Counted from the first letter of the stretch, positions 1-12,379 are shown. The stretch: DNA of 56,655 nt from Gnetum montanum (GCA_015680685.1 MNCI01007628.1:6625-63279); one strand, 5' to 3'. The notes: generated from the sequence alone by a model not told the origin. Made by a program: numbers and translations.

Positions 1-545
1 GGCATGACTACAAGCAGAGGCTCTCTTACAACGATCTTAATAGCAGTTCTTATACGTTGCACAATAATAAAATTTACTACTAAAATGCTCTTAAGGCTTT
101 TAAACACAAGCGCTTCTATAACAAAATTTTAACAGAAATTTTCTATCAGGCATCAAGAACAATAAGAACAATTTAAAAATTCCAAAATTACTTGCCAAGG
201 ATGATACTATCTAAACCACTAGCTAGACAATTTAAACAAAATAAAAATAAAACATAACTCACAGGACTATGAAAAAGAGGCTAAAATATTTTCTTTAGCA
301 AGCCATCTTACAAGCAATCATTGACAATTTCTTCTTTACAATGCTCTTCTCCCAAGACTCAAAGTGTGTCTCCAAGTGAAAGCCCAAGTTTGTGATCCCA
401 AGTCTTCCAAAGTGTGTTGTCTTGTCTCCCCCTTATGATCCCCTTTTCTTCTTATCCCTGAAGCCTTTTTATAGGGTTCAAAGGTAGTTACATACTTTAA
501 AATATCTTAGCTATCTTTAGCCAAGCACTTGGAATAATTAAATTA
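1..545 (-). repeat. Possible LTR/promoter fragment
   Basis: No coding sequence is recognisable. Read on the minus strand, there is a TATA-like CCCTATAAAAAGG (464-475) followed by about 450 bp of non-coding sequence rich in T-runs, an arrangement like the promoter, R and U5 part of a plant LTR. No second copy is present in the window and no TG/CA ends were fixed, so this is only a suggestion. Confidence 0.25.
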
Positions 546-1196
546 ATGGTAAGTCTTCAGCGATGAATAAAATTGCAACTTTGATTTATCGGCATTATCA
601 AAAATATCTCCTAGCTCTGTTAATTTGGTTGTACACCTATCTTAGTGTGCCTTCATGTCTCTATTGCCATGTTCAGTGGACTGGTATGGCGATAACAAAT
701 GTGTTGGCGTTAGGCACTGCTGCTGTTTTGGTGTTCAGTTGCTGAAGAGTGGAGGAGGAAGATTTTCCTTGGAAAAATGGTGTGTTGAACATGCAATTTT
801 GGAAGAATAGGCCAGGATTCCTTTGGTTCCAGCAACCAATGACAAACGTGATTTAGGGTTTCAGCTGCCTAAAATTTTTGCCCCAAATTCGCCTAGGGCT
901 TCTTGAATTTTTTTTTGAATCATCTTCCAAATCACTGCCATTGTTATTGATTGCAGATCCAGGGGTGAACGTACTGTGGATCTGCACACTAAAGGAACGT
1001 AGAGCAATAACTAAAGATGGTGAAGGGTATGGTAAGTTGAGAAACGGCCCTGCAACTGCCATAAAATCCTCTGTGCAGTGCGCACCTTGCGGGCCTTGCA
1101 GAGAATGTTCGGGAAGGTGTTGAAGGCAGGAAGATCCGGAGAAAGCTAAAGCGCTGCATATCGGTGGGAAAAATTCAAAACTAAACATGTCGTAGC
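546..1196. other. Unassigned, relatively GC-rich stretch
   Basis: A 60-codon plus-strand frame (563-745) and a 117-codon minus-strand frame (853-1206) are open here, but neither matches a family I recognise. The stretch lies on the 3' side of the membrane-protein pseudogene at 1197-1945 and might hold its decayed C-terminal half. I could not align it with the expected extracellular loop or last membrane segment. Confidence 0.3.
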
Positions 1197-1945
1197 TCAA
1201 ATCCAAGAACTACCATCGCAAAGCTCTGATGAGCGGCAATAACCATAAGAACTCCTCCTCCGCTGTAAGAAAATCTTCTCCGAATCTGCTATTGGATGGT
1301 TCACCCACTGATCCACTGCCACGCAGGTGTCTGAGACAGTGTTGCAAAATAAAACATATACTCCACAAAGGATAAAGGTTAACGCAACCAAAAATTAGGC
1401 AGTAAGAGACAGGAAATAAACCAACAACTTCAGCCGAACTTAGGAGAAAACAAACATGTAGCAATGGAAGAAGCAAAGTCACTGCAGCCAAGATAATCAA
1501 CGCATAGCGCAAAGATTGGAGAGCATTTTTATCTGGTAAGATAACCAGTCACATTTTTGAGATTTTCTTCCATGTAATCCACCTTGCGCACATATCCTTG
1601 TTCAAATCTTCCTCTCCAAAATACTGCATAAAGCTTTCAGCTAATACAACAATTTTGGAAGAATGAGGATGATCAGTCTTGGGTTGCAACCTGAATGCTG
1701 ATCTTTGTAAACATTTTCTTTGCAATAGAAACAACAACAGAGGGTAATGAGAAGCATAAATCCATAAAAGATGAACCAGAGAGCACCAACAGCAAACAGA
1801 GCAACCCTGTAAACCCAATAGAGGCCCAATAATGGTGATTGGTGAGGTTCCATCCACCAGTGTAGGTATCAAATCGGTTCAGAGGATTAGGCCTTCTAGT
1901 CCTATCAGCTGCCAAGAAAAAAAACCGAGCAAAGTCTTTTGGCAT
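1197..1945 (-). pseudogene. PRM1/tweety-like plant membrane protein, decayed copy
   Basis: Several blocks in order match the plant multi-pass membrane protein family typified by Arabidopsis At2g12400 (annotated as plasma membrane fusion protein-like). The N-terminal block has RTRRPNPL, GGWNLTNHHYWASIGFTG and a hydrophobic helix (1945-1700). A block with EENLKNVTGYL lies at about 1530-1580. Next comes RYALIILAAVTLLL (1512 downward), then TFILCGVYVLFCNTVSDTC and VAVDQWV (1391-1270). The blocks lie in different frames, so frameshifts are needed. The loop between NVTGYL and DKNALQSLRYALI is shortened: a stop follows LTR and the next block starts a few bases later. No intron-length spacer separates the blocks, which would fit a retrocopy, but the intron positions of the parent are not known to me. 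It is almost certainly non-functional. Family assignment is from remembered motifs. Confidence 0.7.
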
Positions 1946-2125
1946 CCATGAACGGATCCTCTGAAACTGGATAATTTTTATGTGGAAATCTTATAAACCA
2001 ACGTTTATACTTGAAATTCTACGTAGATTTTTTTTATAATTCTACTATATATAGGAATGGTACTTCTATATATTTTTTCTTAAATAAAAAAAATGCTATT
2101 GTTAACTTATTCTTTTCCTCTCAAA

Positions 2126-2126
2126 N
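2126..2126. other. Single N at an abrupt homology break
   Basis: One undetermined base. LTR homology begins directly after it (TTAGGTACAAT...), while the 180 bp before it (1946-2125) are AT-rich and unrelated to the rest of that LTR. It is best read as a contig join, so linkage between 1-2125 and the rest of the window is uncertain. Confidence 0.6.
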
Positions 2127-2350
2127 TTAGGTACAATTTGCTCGAATAAAGATCCATTCACTTTAAGACTCTTATTGTGGGAACATGGAAATTATTCTAA
2201 CTCTGGAATGGTAAAAATGCTATAGTTTGGCTAAGGGTCTAGATCTAGATGGTTGAACAAGGGAAAGCTGCCTCTTATTTATAGGCATGATGGCGGGCTG
2301 CGATATTGTGTACACGATATCACGTACGCGATATAACGTACACAATATCG
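2127..2350 (-). repeat. Truncated LTR related to the element C LTRs
   Basis: The sequence lines up with 47346-47619 and 56216-56486. It shares TAGGTACAAT, a CTATAAATA TATA box on the minus strand (2275-2284), a U3 stretch of repeated GATAT motifs (2300-2351) and the terminal CATCA. The part that should lie to the left is missing at the N at 2126. It is more diverged from the two C LTRs than they are from each other. No polypurine tract follows at 2351, so it may be a solo or rearranged LTR. Confidence 0.65.
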
Positions 2351-2878
2351 TGACTCATCAATTTTTAAATCTAAATTTGAATTCTGGTTATGATGTTCTA
2401 GAGTTACAATTTTCTTTATGTTGTGATGCTACTTTATGATCTACGTTCTAAGGCTATGTTTGCTAAATGTGATAAATGGTTAAAATGGCCAAGAAATAAA
2501 GTTGTAGGAATAAATGAAAATGAGTTATAATGGTTGTTTGCTAGTTTTAGGCCATGGTAGGCCATATAGTGTTTGCTAGTTTAAGGCCATGGTGGACCAT
2601 GCCACCAGTTTAATGCCTTGGTAGGCCACGATGCCAATTTAAGGTCTTAGCAGACCATACAAAATGTAAAATGAAGAGTTTTTTATGACTTGAAGAAAAA
2701 GTAAAAAAGGCTTTAAAAGTAAAAGGATGTAAAATAAAGTAAATTATTGGACACCAAAAAATTTAAATTTAAACCTAAGAGCTTTGAAATGGTACCAACT
2801 AGTAAAGTGTAAACCAGGCTATTAGGCTATGAATGTTATAAAGTTACATGGTTACGAATGCATAAGGTATAGGAAGGA
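2351..2878 (-). repeat. Copy A 3' region with a GGCCATGGTAGGCC minisatellite
   Basis: Non-coding sequence on the 3' side of the protease frame of copy A. At 2538-2660 there are about four diverged units of 25-35 bp built on GTTTAAGGCCATGGTAGGCC. A related array lies at 44575-44712 on the 3' side of the integrase of element D. 2660-2770 is A-rich on the plus strand. Tandem repeats between coding region and 3' LTR are a known habit of Tat-type elements. Confidence 0.5.
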
Positions 2879-3754
2879 TTAGGAGAATGTATCACTTATG
2901 CAAGTGTTTCCTAATCTTTGAGAGATTAGAAAGAGTGTATTATCTATTTTGCATAATCTTATACTCTCCATTACCTTCACTAATGATGTGTAAGGGTAGT
3001 TCTTCCCATGGCACATCAATGGATTCATTATTGTTTGCTTTTGTATCTTGGTTCCAGAATTTCTTTCAATTTCATGGACAATGACAAGAGTTTCTTCTTG
3101 AAACTTCATTTTGGACCCTTGTGCTACATTGATGTTTTTAACAACTAAGGGAACCATGCTTTCACCATGGGTACTGATTTCACCTTTCTCATAAGGCTTG
3201 TGAATTTCCTGGTGAATAGGTGAAGACAAAGCCTGCAATTCGGCTAGCCAAGGTCTTTCTAGGATGAGGTTAAATCTTGGTATCTTTTCTAGCATAAAGA
3301 AATCTATTGTTGTGGGGAAAAATTCCCCTACCATAAAATCTAAGGAAATAGAACCTTTGACTGCAACCGTTAATTCATTAAAGGATTTAAGGGCTAAAGT
3401 TAAGGTATGTTGCATATGTTCATTTAGGCCCAGACATTCAACGATGGTATAGGGTATGACATTGGTTGCTGCCTCATCATCTACATGTACCCTATGTACT
3501 TTATATTGGCCAACACGTATGGTTATAAAAAGAAGCACCTTGGTTACTTTGCCATTTTGGGGGTTTATCTTGATTTCGCTATCACAAAACACCAACAATA
3601 TTGACTTCAATTCCTTGGGGGAATAGGGCACAATGATTGCATAGATGGACTCATCATTAGTGGGGATGTCCTCACTTATAGGAATGGATGTAAACATCTT
3701 GAATAGTGCCTTGTGGTGGGTAGTAGAAGTAATGATCAAGTCATACAAGCTCAA
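2879..3754 (-). pseudogene. Ty3/gypsy retropepsin domain, copy A
   Basis: A 291-codon open frame with the layout of a plant retroelement aspartic protease. The flap-side sequence KINPQNGKVTKVLLFITI is followed by the active-site region VHVDDEAATNVIPYTIVECL, where families normally have D-[ST]-G-[SA]; here the motif reads DDEA. Farther on, FFMLEKIPRFNLILERPWL fits the usual second conserved block ending in LLGRPWL. The same protein is decayed at 32804-33660 on the plus strand. The C-terminal part has slipped frame: ISEGNGEY-like sequence present in copy B is found here in another frame (about 2960). The altered catalytic motif and frameshift argue against activity. It is the 3' portion of the gag-protease unit that starts at 6509. 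Confidence 0.75.
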
Positions 3755-6509
3755 AGTTGTGTTCTTTTCTTCGAGTGATTATTTAACCTATTCCATCACA
3801 TTAAGGAAGTCTATGTTATTGGTTGTTGATTTGTGATGTATAACTTTCCCATACATCCCAAAATGTGAACTTCATATTTGGGTCATTGTTGTGACCTAGC
3901 ATCTTGGGTCTCCTCTTTAGGGTTTGGTTCTTTCCATGGTTTATTGGTTGAAGCAGCCTAGGTTGTGAAAGTCATTGGAATAGATGAAATGGAAGTGGGC
4001 TTTGGTGGGTCCACTTCCTTCCCTAGATTTGTTTGCTTATCAACCTTGTTCTTAGCTTTTTGCGTAGCCTTCTTCCACTATTTGGTTGGGGATTTCTTGC
4101 TATCCCTAGTTGGTTGTGAGGAAGAAAACATTGCATAGGCCACCATGAGGGTTTGTTCCATTGTTGGGATAGGTTGTGTTGTAGAGGGTTGGGGCACGCT
4201 AACCACAAAGGGTTATTTGGGGGCTACTAGTGATAGTGCCCTTAGAACAAAGTGGGACCTTTCGGCAAAAGTTGGAAAGCCCCTTTCATTGCGAGGAAGC
4301 ACCCTAATCACAAATAGTTCCCTCCTAGGCCTTTGATCATTGTGGATGTTGAACACCACTATGATGTATGGGCTATTTTTATCATTTAGGAGGGTCCTTG
4401 TATATGTACATTGATTGATTTTGAGGCCTAATAGGGTTGGATGTGTCTAATAAAAATTCATCCCTATCAATCATCCTTTGCAGGTCATCCTTAAGTGCAA
4501 GGCAAAAATTAGTATCATGACCTAGAAACTAATGGTAATTGCAAAAGTGGTCTAGCTTAAGCTATTTGGATACTAGAATAATCTTTGATTGATTCAATAT
4601 GATATTTGGTTTTTTCACACAACCTATCATGCCTATTATGGGCATTCTCAGTCATTTGTTTGTACTAGATCCTATTAGTCTTCAATAGTTGGTCTAATAG
4701 TTCTGATGGCTTAAGGGGTAACTTGGTGTAGTTGGATTGGTCTTCCTATGGAAAGTTAGGCCTAGAGGTAGTTGATGTAGTAGCCTTAGAGGTTGATGGT
4801 TGATTATCATTATTGGTAGTAGGGGCCTTAGGTTGATTATTCTTTAGCCCCTAGTTGGTTGGCTTAGTCTTCTTGGTCATAGTTGCTACAACCATAGTGT
4901 TTTGCCTACCCTTTTTCTTGTCTTTGCATTCATGTTGGATTTTATACACCATGTAAACAGGATCGTGGATGGCTTTAGTGACATCCTCTATGTTCTTAGT
5001 TTGGGAAAAGGCTTGACTAAGTGTCCATGGCTCAAGATAATATAATTTTGATTTCATAAAATCATTAACTATCCCATTAAATATAGCTAAGGGATGAGTT
5101 TTAGCTATTGGTTTTGGTATCTCATTGATTAGAGCATTCCATCGTTGGATGAACTTCTACACTAGCTTTAGGGATCCTTGCTTGACCTTCATTAGTTGGT
5201 CAAGTGTGGTTTCATATTTTAAGTTATACTTGAAATTGTTAATGAATTGTGAAATCAATTCATCTAAGGAGGATAGGGATCCCCTAGGCAATGCATAGTA
5301 CTAGTATAAGGCTTTTCTTACTAAAGACATAGGGAAAACTTGCATAATCATATGTGGCCATGCTTGTAACAGCAAGCACTAGGAGCATAAGGTAATCAAA
5401 TGTGTGTTCAGATCACCTTTGCTATTGTACTAGGTGAACTATGGCACAAGGACACTAGGGAAAACAATTAGTGATGGGACTATAAGGCTTATGGGGTCAT
5501 CTTGATAGAATTCCATAATCCTTATGGTCTGGGATTTTGAGGCTTTGAATTTTCTTAACTCTTTAGTCAAATCCTAGATCATTTGGAAAGCCTGATCTAG
5601 GTGTTGGGGTGCTCTTATTAGTTGTGGGGTTTGGATGAAGGATTGAGGTGTACATTGTGAGGGTTCTGGCTTTGTTTTTAGTTGCAAGGTAGAAGGGAGT
5701 AGTTGCATCATGGTTGTAGTTTGTGGACCAAATAAGGAAAAAGATGTTTGTGCTGATATCTAAGGCATAAAAAGGAAAAAGGTGGTATGAGATCCCTAAG
5801 TCACATGGGATCCCACTATAGGCCCTGTTTGAATGATATGAGAGTTATTGGTAGTAACAACCATCGACGATGACTATGTAGTGAATGGCATGGAAAAGTG
5901 GAAGGTTATAGGTTGTAGCACTGAGTATTCTTGCTGCGTAGATATAATAGGGTTGGATCCAGCCATAGTAGGATAGGAGGGGGTAGAAGATTGTGAGACC
6001 ATGCTCATGGAAAAGACAAGGACATTAGGGGAAGGCTTAGTGGCCTTGGGGGTCACCTATTGGAAGAACCCTCCAAGGATGTTTTTGGGCTCAGATTCTA
6101 CCTTGAACTCATCCTTCTCTTTCTATTGTTCCTTCTAGCTATTCCTTTTATCCTTCTCCTCCATCTCAATCAATTGAGCTAGGATGCCAGCATAGATATC
6201 ATTGAGGTGTATTTGATCATACGAGGAAGAGATGTAATCCTTTCCATCCCAGTGTATGAGCTCAAACTCCCTCTTGGCTTCTGCTTCCATACATGGAACT
6301 AGCATGCTAGCCCTACATTTTGGCACAAATGTAGTTGTAATCATCTTCATTTATAGACAAAAATTTAGGATGTTTTTCTCTAATTTTCAAAGACTACCTA
6401 CACTTCATGATAGCAAGGTCCTTGGGGTTGTACACCTTGATGGCTTGTTGGCTGGACCCATTGCCACTGAGTGTGAAAGGTAGTTTGGTCAATTGTTGGG
6501 AAGACATGT
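3755..6509 (-). pseudogene. Ty3/gypsy gag region, copy A
   Basis: Minus-strand gag relic with several frameshifts and stops. A start at 6509 gives MSSQQLTKLPFTLSG followed by KVYNPKDLAIMK. The next block (6350-6135) holds a conserved YISSSYDQIHLNDIY segment. A capsid-like part at about 5330-5050 reads QFINNFKYNLKYETTL, then FIQRWNALINEIPKPIA, as in retrotransposon gag domains. A CCHC-like knuckle lies at 4505-4560 (CNYH, one TAG stop, then LGHDTNFC). Copy B (32060-33660, plus strand) shares YNPKD, YDFICAKI and the YDHIELLELY block but lacks the capsid middle. The knuckle form GHDTNxC resembles Tat-lineage gag, so I infer that lineage with moderate confidence. Confidence 0.65.
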
Positions 6510-6671
6510 TGCATGTAGTTATTTTTTGATGTTTTTACTATTTTTAGTAAAAACATAGTAATTAGGGTAAAATATTGTCACCATAGGCTAAAAATGAAAA
6601 GGTAGTATGAAGTGACTACTAAGTAGAAATGGAGTTCAATAGAATGGAGTTGAACAAAATTGGTCCTAATG

Positions 6672-6832
6672 GTAGTTAGCCTACTATTGTCAATGTAGTC
6701 AATCAACTACTACCAATGTAGTCAATCAACTACTACCAATGTAGTCTACTAACTACTGTCAACATAGTTGGTCAACTATTGTTAGCATGGTCAGTCAACT
6801 ACTACCAGCGTAGTATACTAACTATTGTTAGT
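6672..6832. repeat. 23-bp minisatellite, seven units
   Basis: Seven consecutive units begin at 6672, 6695, 6718, 6741, 6764, 6787 and 6810, exactly 23 bp apart, built on GTAGTCAATCAACTACTACC plus AAT. The two central units are identical, the outer ones diverged. Isolated or paired units recur at about 7985-8010, 8152-8215 and in degenerate form at 8440-8560. The array lies in the leader region on the 5' side of copy A gag. Confidence 0.85.
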
Positions 6833-6929
6833 GCTTAATAGGAAAATGGGCTTTAACGGAATGGATGCCATAGTAAATGAAAAAATGGTAGAAATGGGCT
6901 TTTGGCCCTCCTAGCACTTGGAAACTATG

Positions 6930-8850
6930 GGTGTGAAAAATCAGAGTTGTTGGAATGGAGGAAATTGAAAGATCTAAGTATTGGAATAGTCTTAACCCTG
7001 AATCCCAAGAGCCTCCATGAAAATAGGATTCAAGGTACCTTGTATGGTCTTGTCAATCATGCAAGGACTTACAGAATATCAAATGGGAATGGTTTCAAAA
7101 TTATAAATGTAAATGACAATGTAGAAAGGAAGGGCCTACTAAAAATGATCTACTGAAAATGTAGATAGAAATGGCCTATTGAAAATTTCCTATTGAAATT
7201 GTAGATAGAAAGAGCCTACTAAAAATAGAAATAGAAAATGAAATTGCATTTACAGAAATAGACATAGAAATGGAAACTAAAATCAAAATTTGTACAACAT
7301 GAAACACCAAATTTATAAAAGAATATAAATAAAGATTAAGTTTATGGTGTACAAATTTGTGCCAAGGGCATAGGAAGTTGCTTGCCAAAGCTTGAAGTCC
7401 ATTGGAGAAGGCTATATCGACAATCCAGTTTCTTTCTAGTTTTGGCCTACTGCAAATTTTCATTAATTTCTATCACATTTGTAGTATGGGGATGTGATTG
7501 ATGTTGCACGTTTGGAGTAATGAAAACTATGGTGGAGTCTTTGTGTCCAATGTAGTCCTAGTTTCTACCACCAAAGGTCACTACCATGTGAGGATGTAAC
7601 AACTACAATGGGTTTTGATGGCTACTAATGGAGATGGAAATGGGATAGGATTTATACTGTTAGCATCAATGACAATTACATGTAGATGTTTATGCCTAGT
7701 GGAGTACTAGTTTCTACTACTAGAAATGTAGTTAGGCTTTAAATGGGTTTGATGGGTGATGGACATGGTTATTGAAAATGGGGAAAGCGGTACTACTATC
7801 AATGGTTGTGCCAATGCCAAGTGCTCAAAATGCAAAGTGTTCTAAATTACTGTATAGGATACCAAAAATTCCAAAATTTGGAACCTCAAAATTATGTTAA
7901 TGTTGGGATTTTATATGTTAGGGTTGCCATTTTTGGGACTACCATTGATTAGCATTGATGATGGGTTGCAATGGTTACTATTGCTAGCGTAGTTAGTCAA
8001 CTACTACAAGTGTAGTTGCTATTTGTGGAAAGTCTAGAATGGACTATACCCACAAAACCCATCCATTTACCATAAATGGTAAATGGACTTTTGTGACTAT
8101 GCTGGTGGTGCTTTGGCTATGACGATAATGGTCGATGATCACCTGTTAGTGTAATTGCCATCTACTACCAATGTAGTTGGTCATCTATTGCTAGTGTAGT
8201 TGGTATTTGTAGTAAGTCTAGATACTATAAATAGTAAATAGGCTTTTATGACCATGCTAAAGGCTTTGGAAATGGGTAAAGTGGTGGTAGATGGAAAGAT
8301 GGGTGGAAACTGTAGAAATGGTGAAACCTGTTATGGAAAGCGCTATTTGCACTAACCATTATTGCCTTGGGATGATGTTGTTGAAGAAATGGCCATCTCA
8401 ACAATTCCAACGTTGCACTTTTGCTTGATCTTGGTGGTGATTATGTTGACTATTGTAGCTATCATGATTACTGTAGCTACTATGACTACTGTAACTATTG
8501 AGCCTACTGAAGCTACTGAGGCTATTGAAAATGGTTCCAACGTAGTTGGGGCTATACCCCTACAAAAACCCATGGAAAGGCCAATTTTAGACATTCCCAA
8601 GGCATTTTTAACCTTCCCAAGCCCAAATATAGACATTAAGTACCATTTTTCACTTGGGAAGTGAGGCAATAACAACTTTTGAAGCATTTTTCAGCTTTAA
8701 GAATTTGAAATAGTCAAGATTGTAGCTCATGTACCACATATCTTACAGTTACAATGAAACTTTACCTCAGGTTGAAAAGTGGGATTTGCAACATGAATTT
8801 TGGAAATGTTTGACATCTAGTTAGCCATTAACCTATAGTTATCTCTTGAC
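6930..8850. repeat. LTR-like sequence related to the element E end repeats
   Basis: It shares blocks in the same order and strand with 34224-35756 and 42794-43829. Near 6975 there is CTTAACCCTGAATCCC followed by a GCCTCC-type block. An ACTATAAATAGTAAA box lies at 8224-8240. Around 8600-8770 there is GGCATTTTTAACCTTCCCAA, then AAATATAGACAT, then CTTGGGAAGTG. It is heavily interrupted by 23-bp minisatellite units. It may be the 5' LTR of copy A, but ends and primer site could not be fixed. No gene is visible; the 100-111 codon frames at 8352-8687 lie in repeat sequence. Confidence 0.5.
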
Positions 8851-11439
8851 CTACCTACTTACTATAGCCCATAGAGAGTAGGCAGTCATATTGTTGCATT
8901 TACTTATGATGATGTCATTGTCTATGTGGGCCAACCAAGAGCCATAGTGAGTTGCTTTCCTTGTGGAAAATACCTATGTGATTGTTGGTTACTTTATTCC
9001 AACTCTATTATACTAACTAACTAAATAGCTGTAATAATATGTATATAATACCATCCATAATAACATAATATGTTTATATTAATAAGCATGTGTTTGTATT
9101 GTTTTTTGGTTATTGATACCAGCAAGATCCATTTAAATGATTACCTACTAGTTGGTAGTGAGGAACTCTTAGTATTTGCATATCGACTGTGTTGCGAGGG
9201 TTGCCTAAATGCTAGCATGAAAACCAAAATTTATGCCTTACGCTTTCTAAGTTATGGAAGTATATATCTACATAGGATAGATTGTTCCTAATTGGAACTA
9301 TCCACACCAATCCATCTCATCCTTAGGTTCAAAGACTCAACAATGTAGAATAGAGATTATTGTGGATCTTTCGTGAAAAGATTCGAGGGGAGGGCTACAT
9401 CCCAGAAGGTTCAAGCTATCACATCAATCTTTTATGCTACTTCTCAAATTAGTGAGGAATCAATGAAAATGAACAAGGACATGATCCATAGTTGAGTTAT
9501 AGGTACTACCTATATATATTGACAAGTAGATGCTTGAATTACTATACATATATATTTTTCACATGAACTTCCTCTTCTTGGACATAGAAACAGTTCTCAG
9601 CACAATGTAGGTATTGATGAAAATGGTCAAATTGCTTCATGTGAAATAAGTAGTTAATCCCTCCAATCCACCTACTTTCATTTTAATGGAAGAACTATAT
9701 TTTTTTGCTTGAATTTCTAAAGAAGACTATAGAATAATAATAACAAAAAATGCTCAAGGCCTTTGAATATTTTTAGCTGTAGGTAATGTTTTTTTAAAAT
9801 TTATTCTAAAACATGGGGCTACACCCTAAGCATGCCCTAGGATGTTGGTTGGAGGTTGGCATTGGCATGTTGGCTACTCAAAATAAGGTTCAGTACCTTT
9901 GCTCATATCTCTATATCGGTACTTCTAGATACAAGATATAAACATCTCTATTTTCTAGTCCAAATACTACCATTTTTTTTGTGAAGAATCCTTGGTTATT
10001 CCCCATTGTATGATTCCAAAAAACTTGTGGTTCCTTAGCACAATAAAAATAAGAAAATAACAATAAAAAATAAAAAAAATAAAAAGAGAAAAAAACCAAG
10101 CACTTTGGAACCACATATTGTCTTGTAAGAGCCCATTAGCGATAGGTAAAACCAACCTAATGATTAGCATATGCTTACCTTAGTGGAGAACAAGGGGAGG
10201 AATCTTAGTATGTTACTTACATGAGAGAAATAGGTATTATGTCATTGTGACATTTTCTAAGCATGTCAAAAATGGAGGCTTATGTTCAATTAATAGCATG
10301 TGTGTGTTATTGGTCCATTTTACAAATACAAGTGTTGGATGTATAACTTCGAGAAAACCTTGGCTAAGTCATTTGCTTCCATTTGGATTCAAGAGTTTGT
10401 TTTCAATGTTCTAGAAAGCTTTAGGTTATGTTTCTTAAGAATACTAATACATTTATATATGAATTTTTTTGCTAGTCTAGTATTATAACAAAATGTTCAA
10501 TCATGACCAAAAGATTGAGTAGACTCCTAGGTTAATATATGGCCTCTCATTCCCTAAGAACTTAAGTCTTATATCGAATCATCATTCACTTAATTTTGTA
10601 ATAAAAAATCATATGGGTAAATGTTCCAAGAGAATATTATATCTATATGTAGATAAGCTAATGGTATATCTGCCAAGTAGCTTAATACTACTGAGCAAGT
10701 TGGAGCATGTAAAAATGTCTAACAACTAGTTGGAGAGTGGGATATACAAAATCTAAAATGTAAGCTATGTATTGTTTAATGCATCCACACACGTCACTAG
10801 TGGTTTTTGTTTCATTATGGTATTTTTGAATAAATATTTCCAAATAGCTATTTATGATATGGATGATGCATGTGGCCTTTTGCAAGTATCTATTGACATT
10901 TACTAATGATCGACCTCCATTGTATTTAGTAGGGCTTTGAAGCTACAATTTTAGCTATAATCTAAGGTAATATGCTCAATATCAATTTTACTTAAGAAAT
11001 AATAAAGAAAAACAAGTAGCTTATGGAACCATTGTGTTTGTCAGCGTGATTTAAATTTTAATAGCTAAATATGACTAGCAATGCTTAGTTAGCTCGGGTA
11101 GCCAACACTTGCTATTTATTGTATTATATTATGCTTTCGTCTGTGCTCATTCTCTTTCTAATCCTACAGGATCCACATTATCTTTTAAAAACATAAACTA
11201 AGCATAACCAAATAGGATAGTTTAAGGTACTCGTTTGTAATTAAGGCTATCTCCACATATTGGCATCAAATTTTCAAAGTACTATAGTGATCATGAGGGG
11301 ATCTTTGAAATAGGAATATTTTCTTCTTCAAGTATTTCTCCATCTAGTGTAATGATATTGATTGAAGTATACTGAGTATATGCCATCTTATATAGATGGC
11401 TCTAGTATAGGCGATTGAAATTGTTTCTTGGGATCATGT
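8851..11439. other. No gene recognised
   Basis: About 2.6 kb of AT-rich sequence between the LTR-like block and element F. The short frames here (for example 9070-9291, 9911-10170, 10300-10488, 10688-10885) have no recognisable motifs, and no repeat partner was found elsewhere in the window. It is probably older decayed repeat sequence. Confidence 0.4.
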
Positions 11440-12113
11440 TGCTTATTTCTTATGTTCTTGCACTGTATAAGTGTGAAAGTTAAATCAAATGAAGGAACAT
11501 GAGTTACATGGGGTTAATTACAAGAATTATGGTGAAGTACATGCAACAATAATTCACTCTTAAGCAAGAAAAACAACTATCTAATTATTTATGAATCTCT
11601 GATACCAATCAATACAATTCAATAGAAAAATTCCAATTCACTCTAAATATTTGTGTCTCTAAGTCTCTTCTAGAAATCTCTTATGTTTATCTTCTTATTC
11701 TTCCTTTTCTCCTTATGGTGCATGCTTATAATTCCTCTTTGATTTGGCATTGAAATGACTTCAGTTGATGGTTAGAATAATGTTTGACTAATGGTTGCAA
11801 CATAGGATGCGAGCCACATAAGGTTGCATATCATAGCCTGAAGAAGAATTATGAAGCCAATTGGCCATTGGTAGTGATTGTGACTAGTAGTCTCCATGAG
11901 CCATTTTCAATGGTTGAATAATTAAATCCTAATGGCCTAATGATCAATTAGGCTTAGAGGATTACCATGGACTACAAGTTGCATGCCTCTATAGCTCTTT
12001 TATTACCTCCAGCTATGGCAAAGGTGCATGTCACATGAGGTTACAACTACCTTTTCCTAATCAAAACATTTGAAGAAACCAAGTCAAAAGGGACATTAAT
12101 TTACATCCTAACA
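11440..12113 (-). repeat. Element F 3' LTR
   Basis: It starts TGCTTATTTCTTATGTTC and ends ATCCTAACA on the plus strand. It aligns over its whole length with 28911-29585, sharing for example GGGGTTAATTAC, GATACCAATCAATA and AATTAGGCTTAGAGGATT. The copies are visibly diverged by many substitutions and small indels, so insertion is old. A stretch CTCTGATACCA inside both copies looks like a primer site but lies within the repeat and is not one. Confidence 0.9.
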
Positions 12114-12125
12114 TAGCCCCCAACT
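12114..12125 (-). promoter_or_regulatory. Element F polypurine tract
   Basis: Read on the minus strand, GTTGGGGGCTA directly precedes the LTR start TGTTAGGATG. A G-run abutting the 3' LTR is the expected primer for plus-strand DNA synthesis and fixes the orientation of the element. Confidence 0.75.
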
Positions 12126-12379
12126 AGCTCGTTATCATCTTGATAAAAGAGAGCAGAAGAATGTGCATGAATTATTGAATAACATAATAAAGGAGACATA
12201 GCATAAGATCAACACATATCATAATGCCTCATCAGTATACAAAAAGAAGAGAATAGATAGAGAAAGAAGGGAATAACATGCTCAAGTTGGAGAAGTTGAC
12301 ATCTACTGGAGAGGCTATAAGAGCATTCATTGAAGGAGGAAGTTGAGAAGCATATTGTCAAGGCTTCTCATTCATGAAA

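Noticed and set aside
878-1123. Plus-strand 81-codon Cys-rich ORF
   Set aside because: It is antisense to the probable 3' part of the membrane-protein pseudogene and has no supporting motif.
6672-6832. CRISPR-like array
   Set aside because: The 23-bp units follow each other with no spacers, in a plant repeat region; it is a minisatellite.
8352-8687. Overlapping 100- and 111-codon ORFs on both strands
   Set aside because: Both are translations of degenerate 23-bp-type repeats and LTR-like sequence.
11596-11607. Primer-binding site of tRNA-iMet type (GATACCA read on the minus strand)
   Set aside because: The same sequence lies inside both LTRs of element F, well within the repeat, so it is not at an LTR edge.
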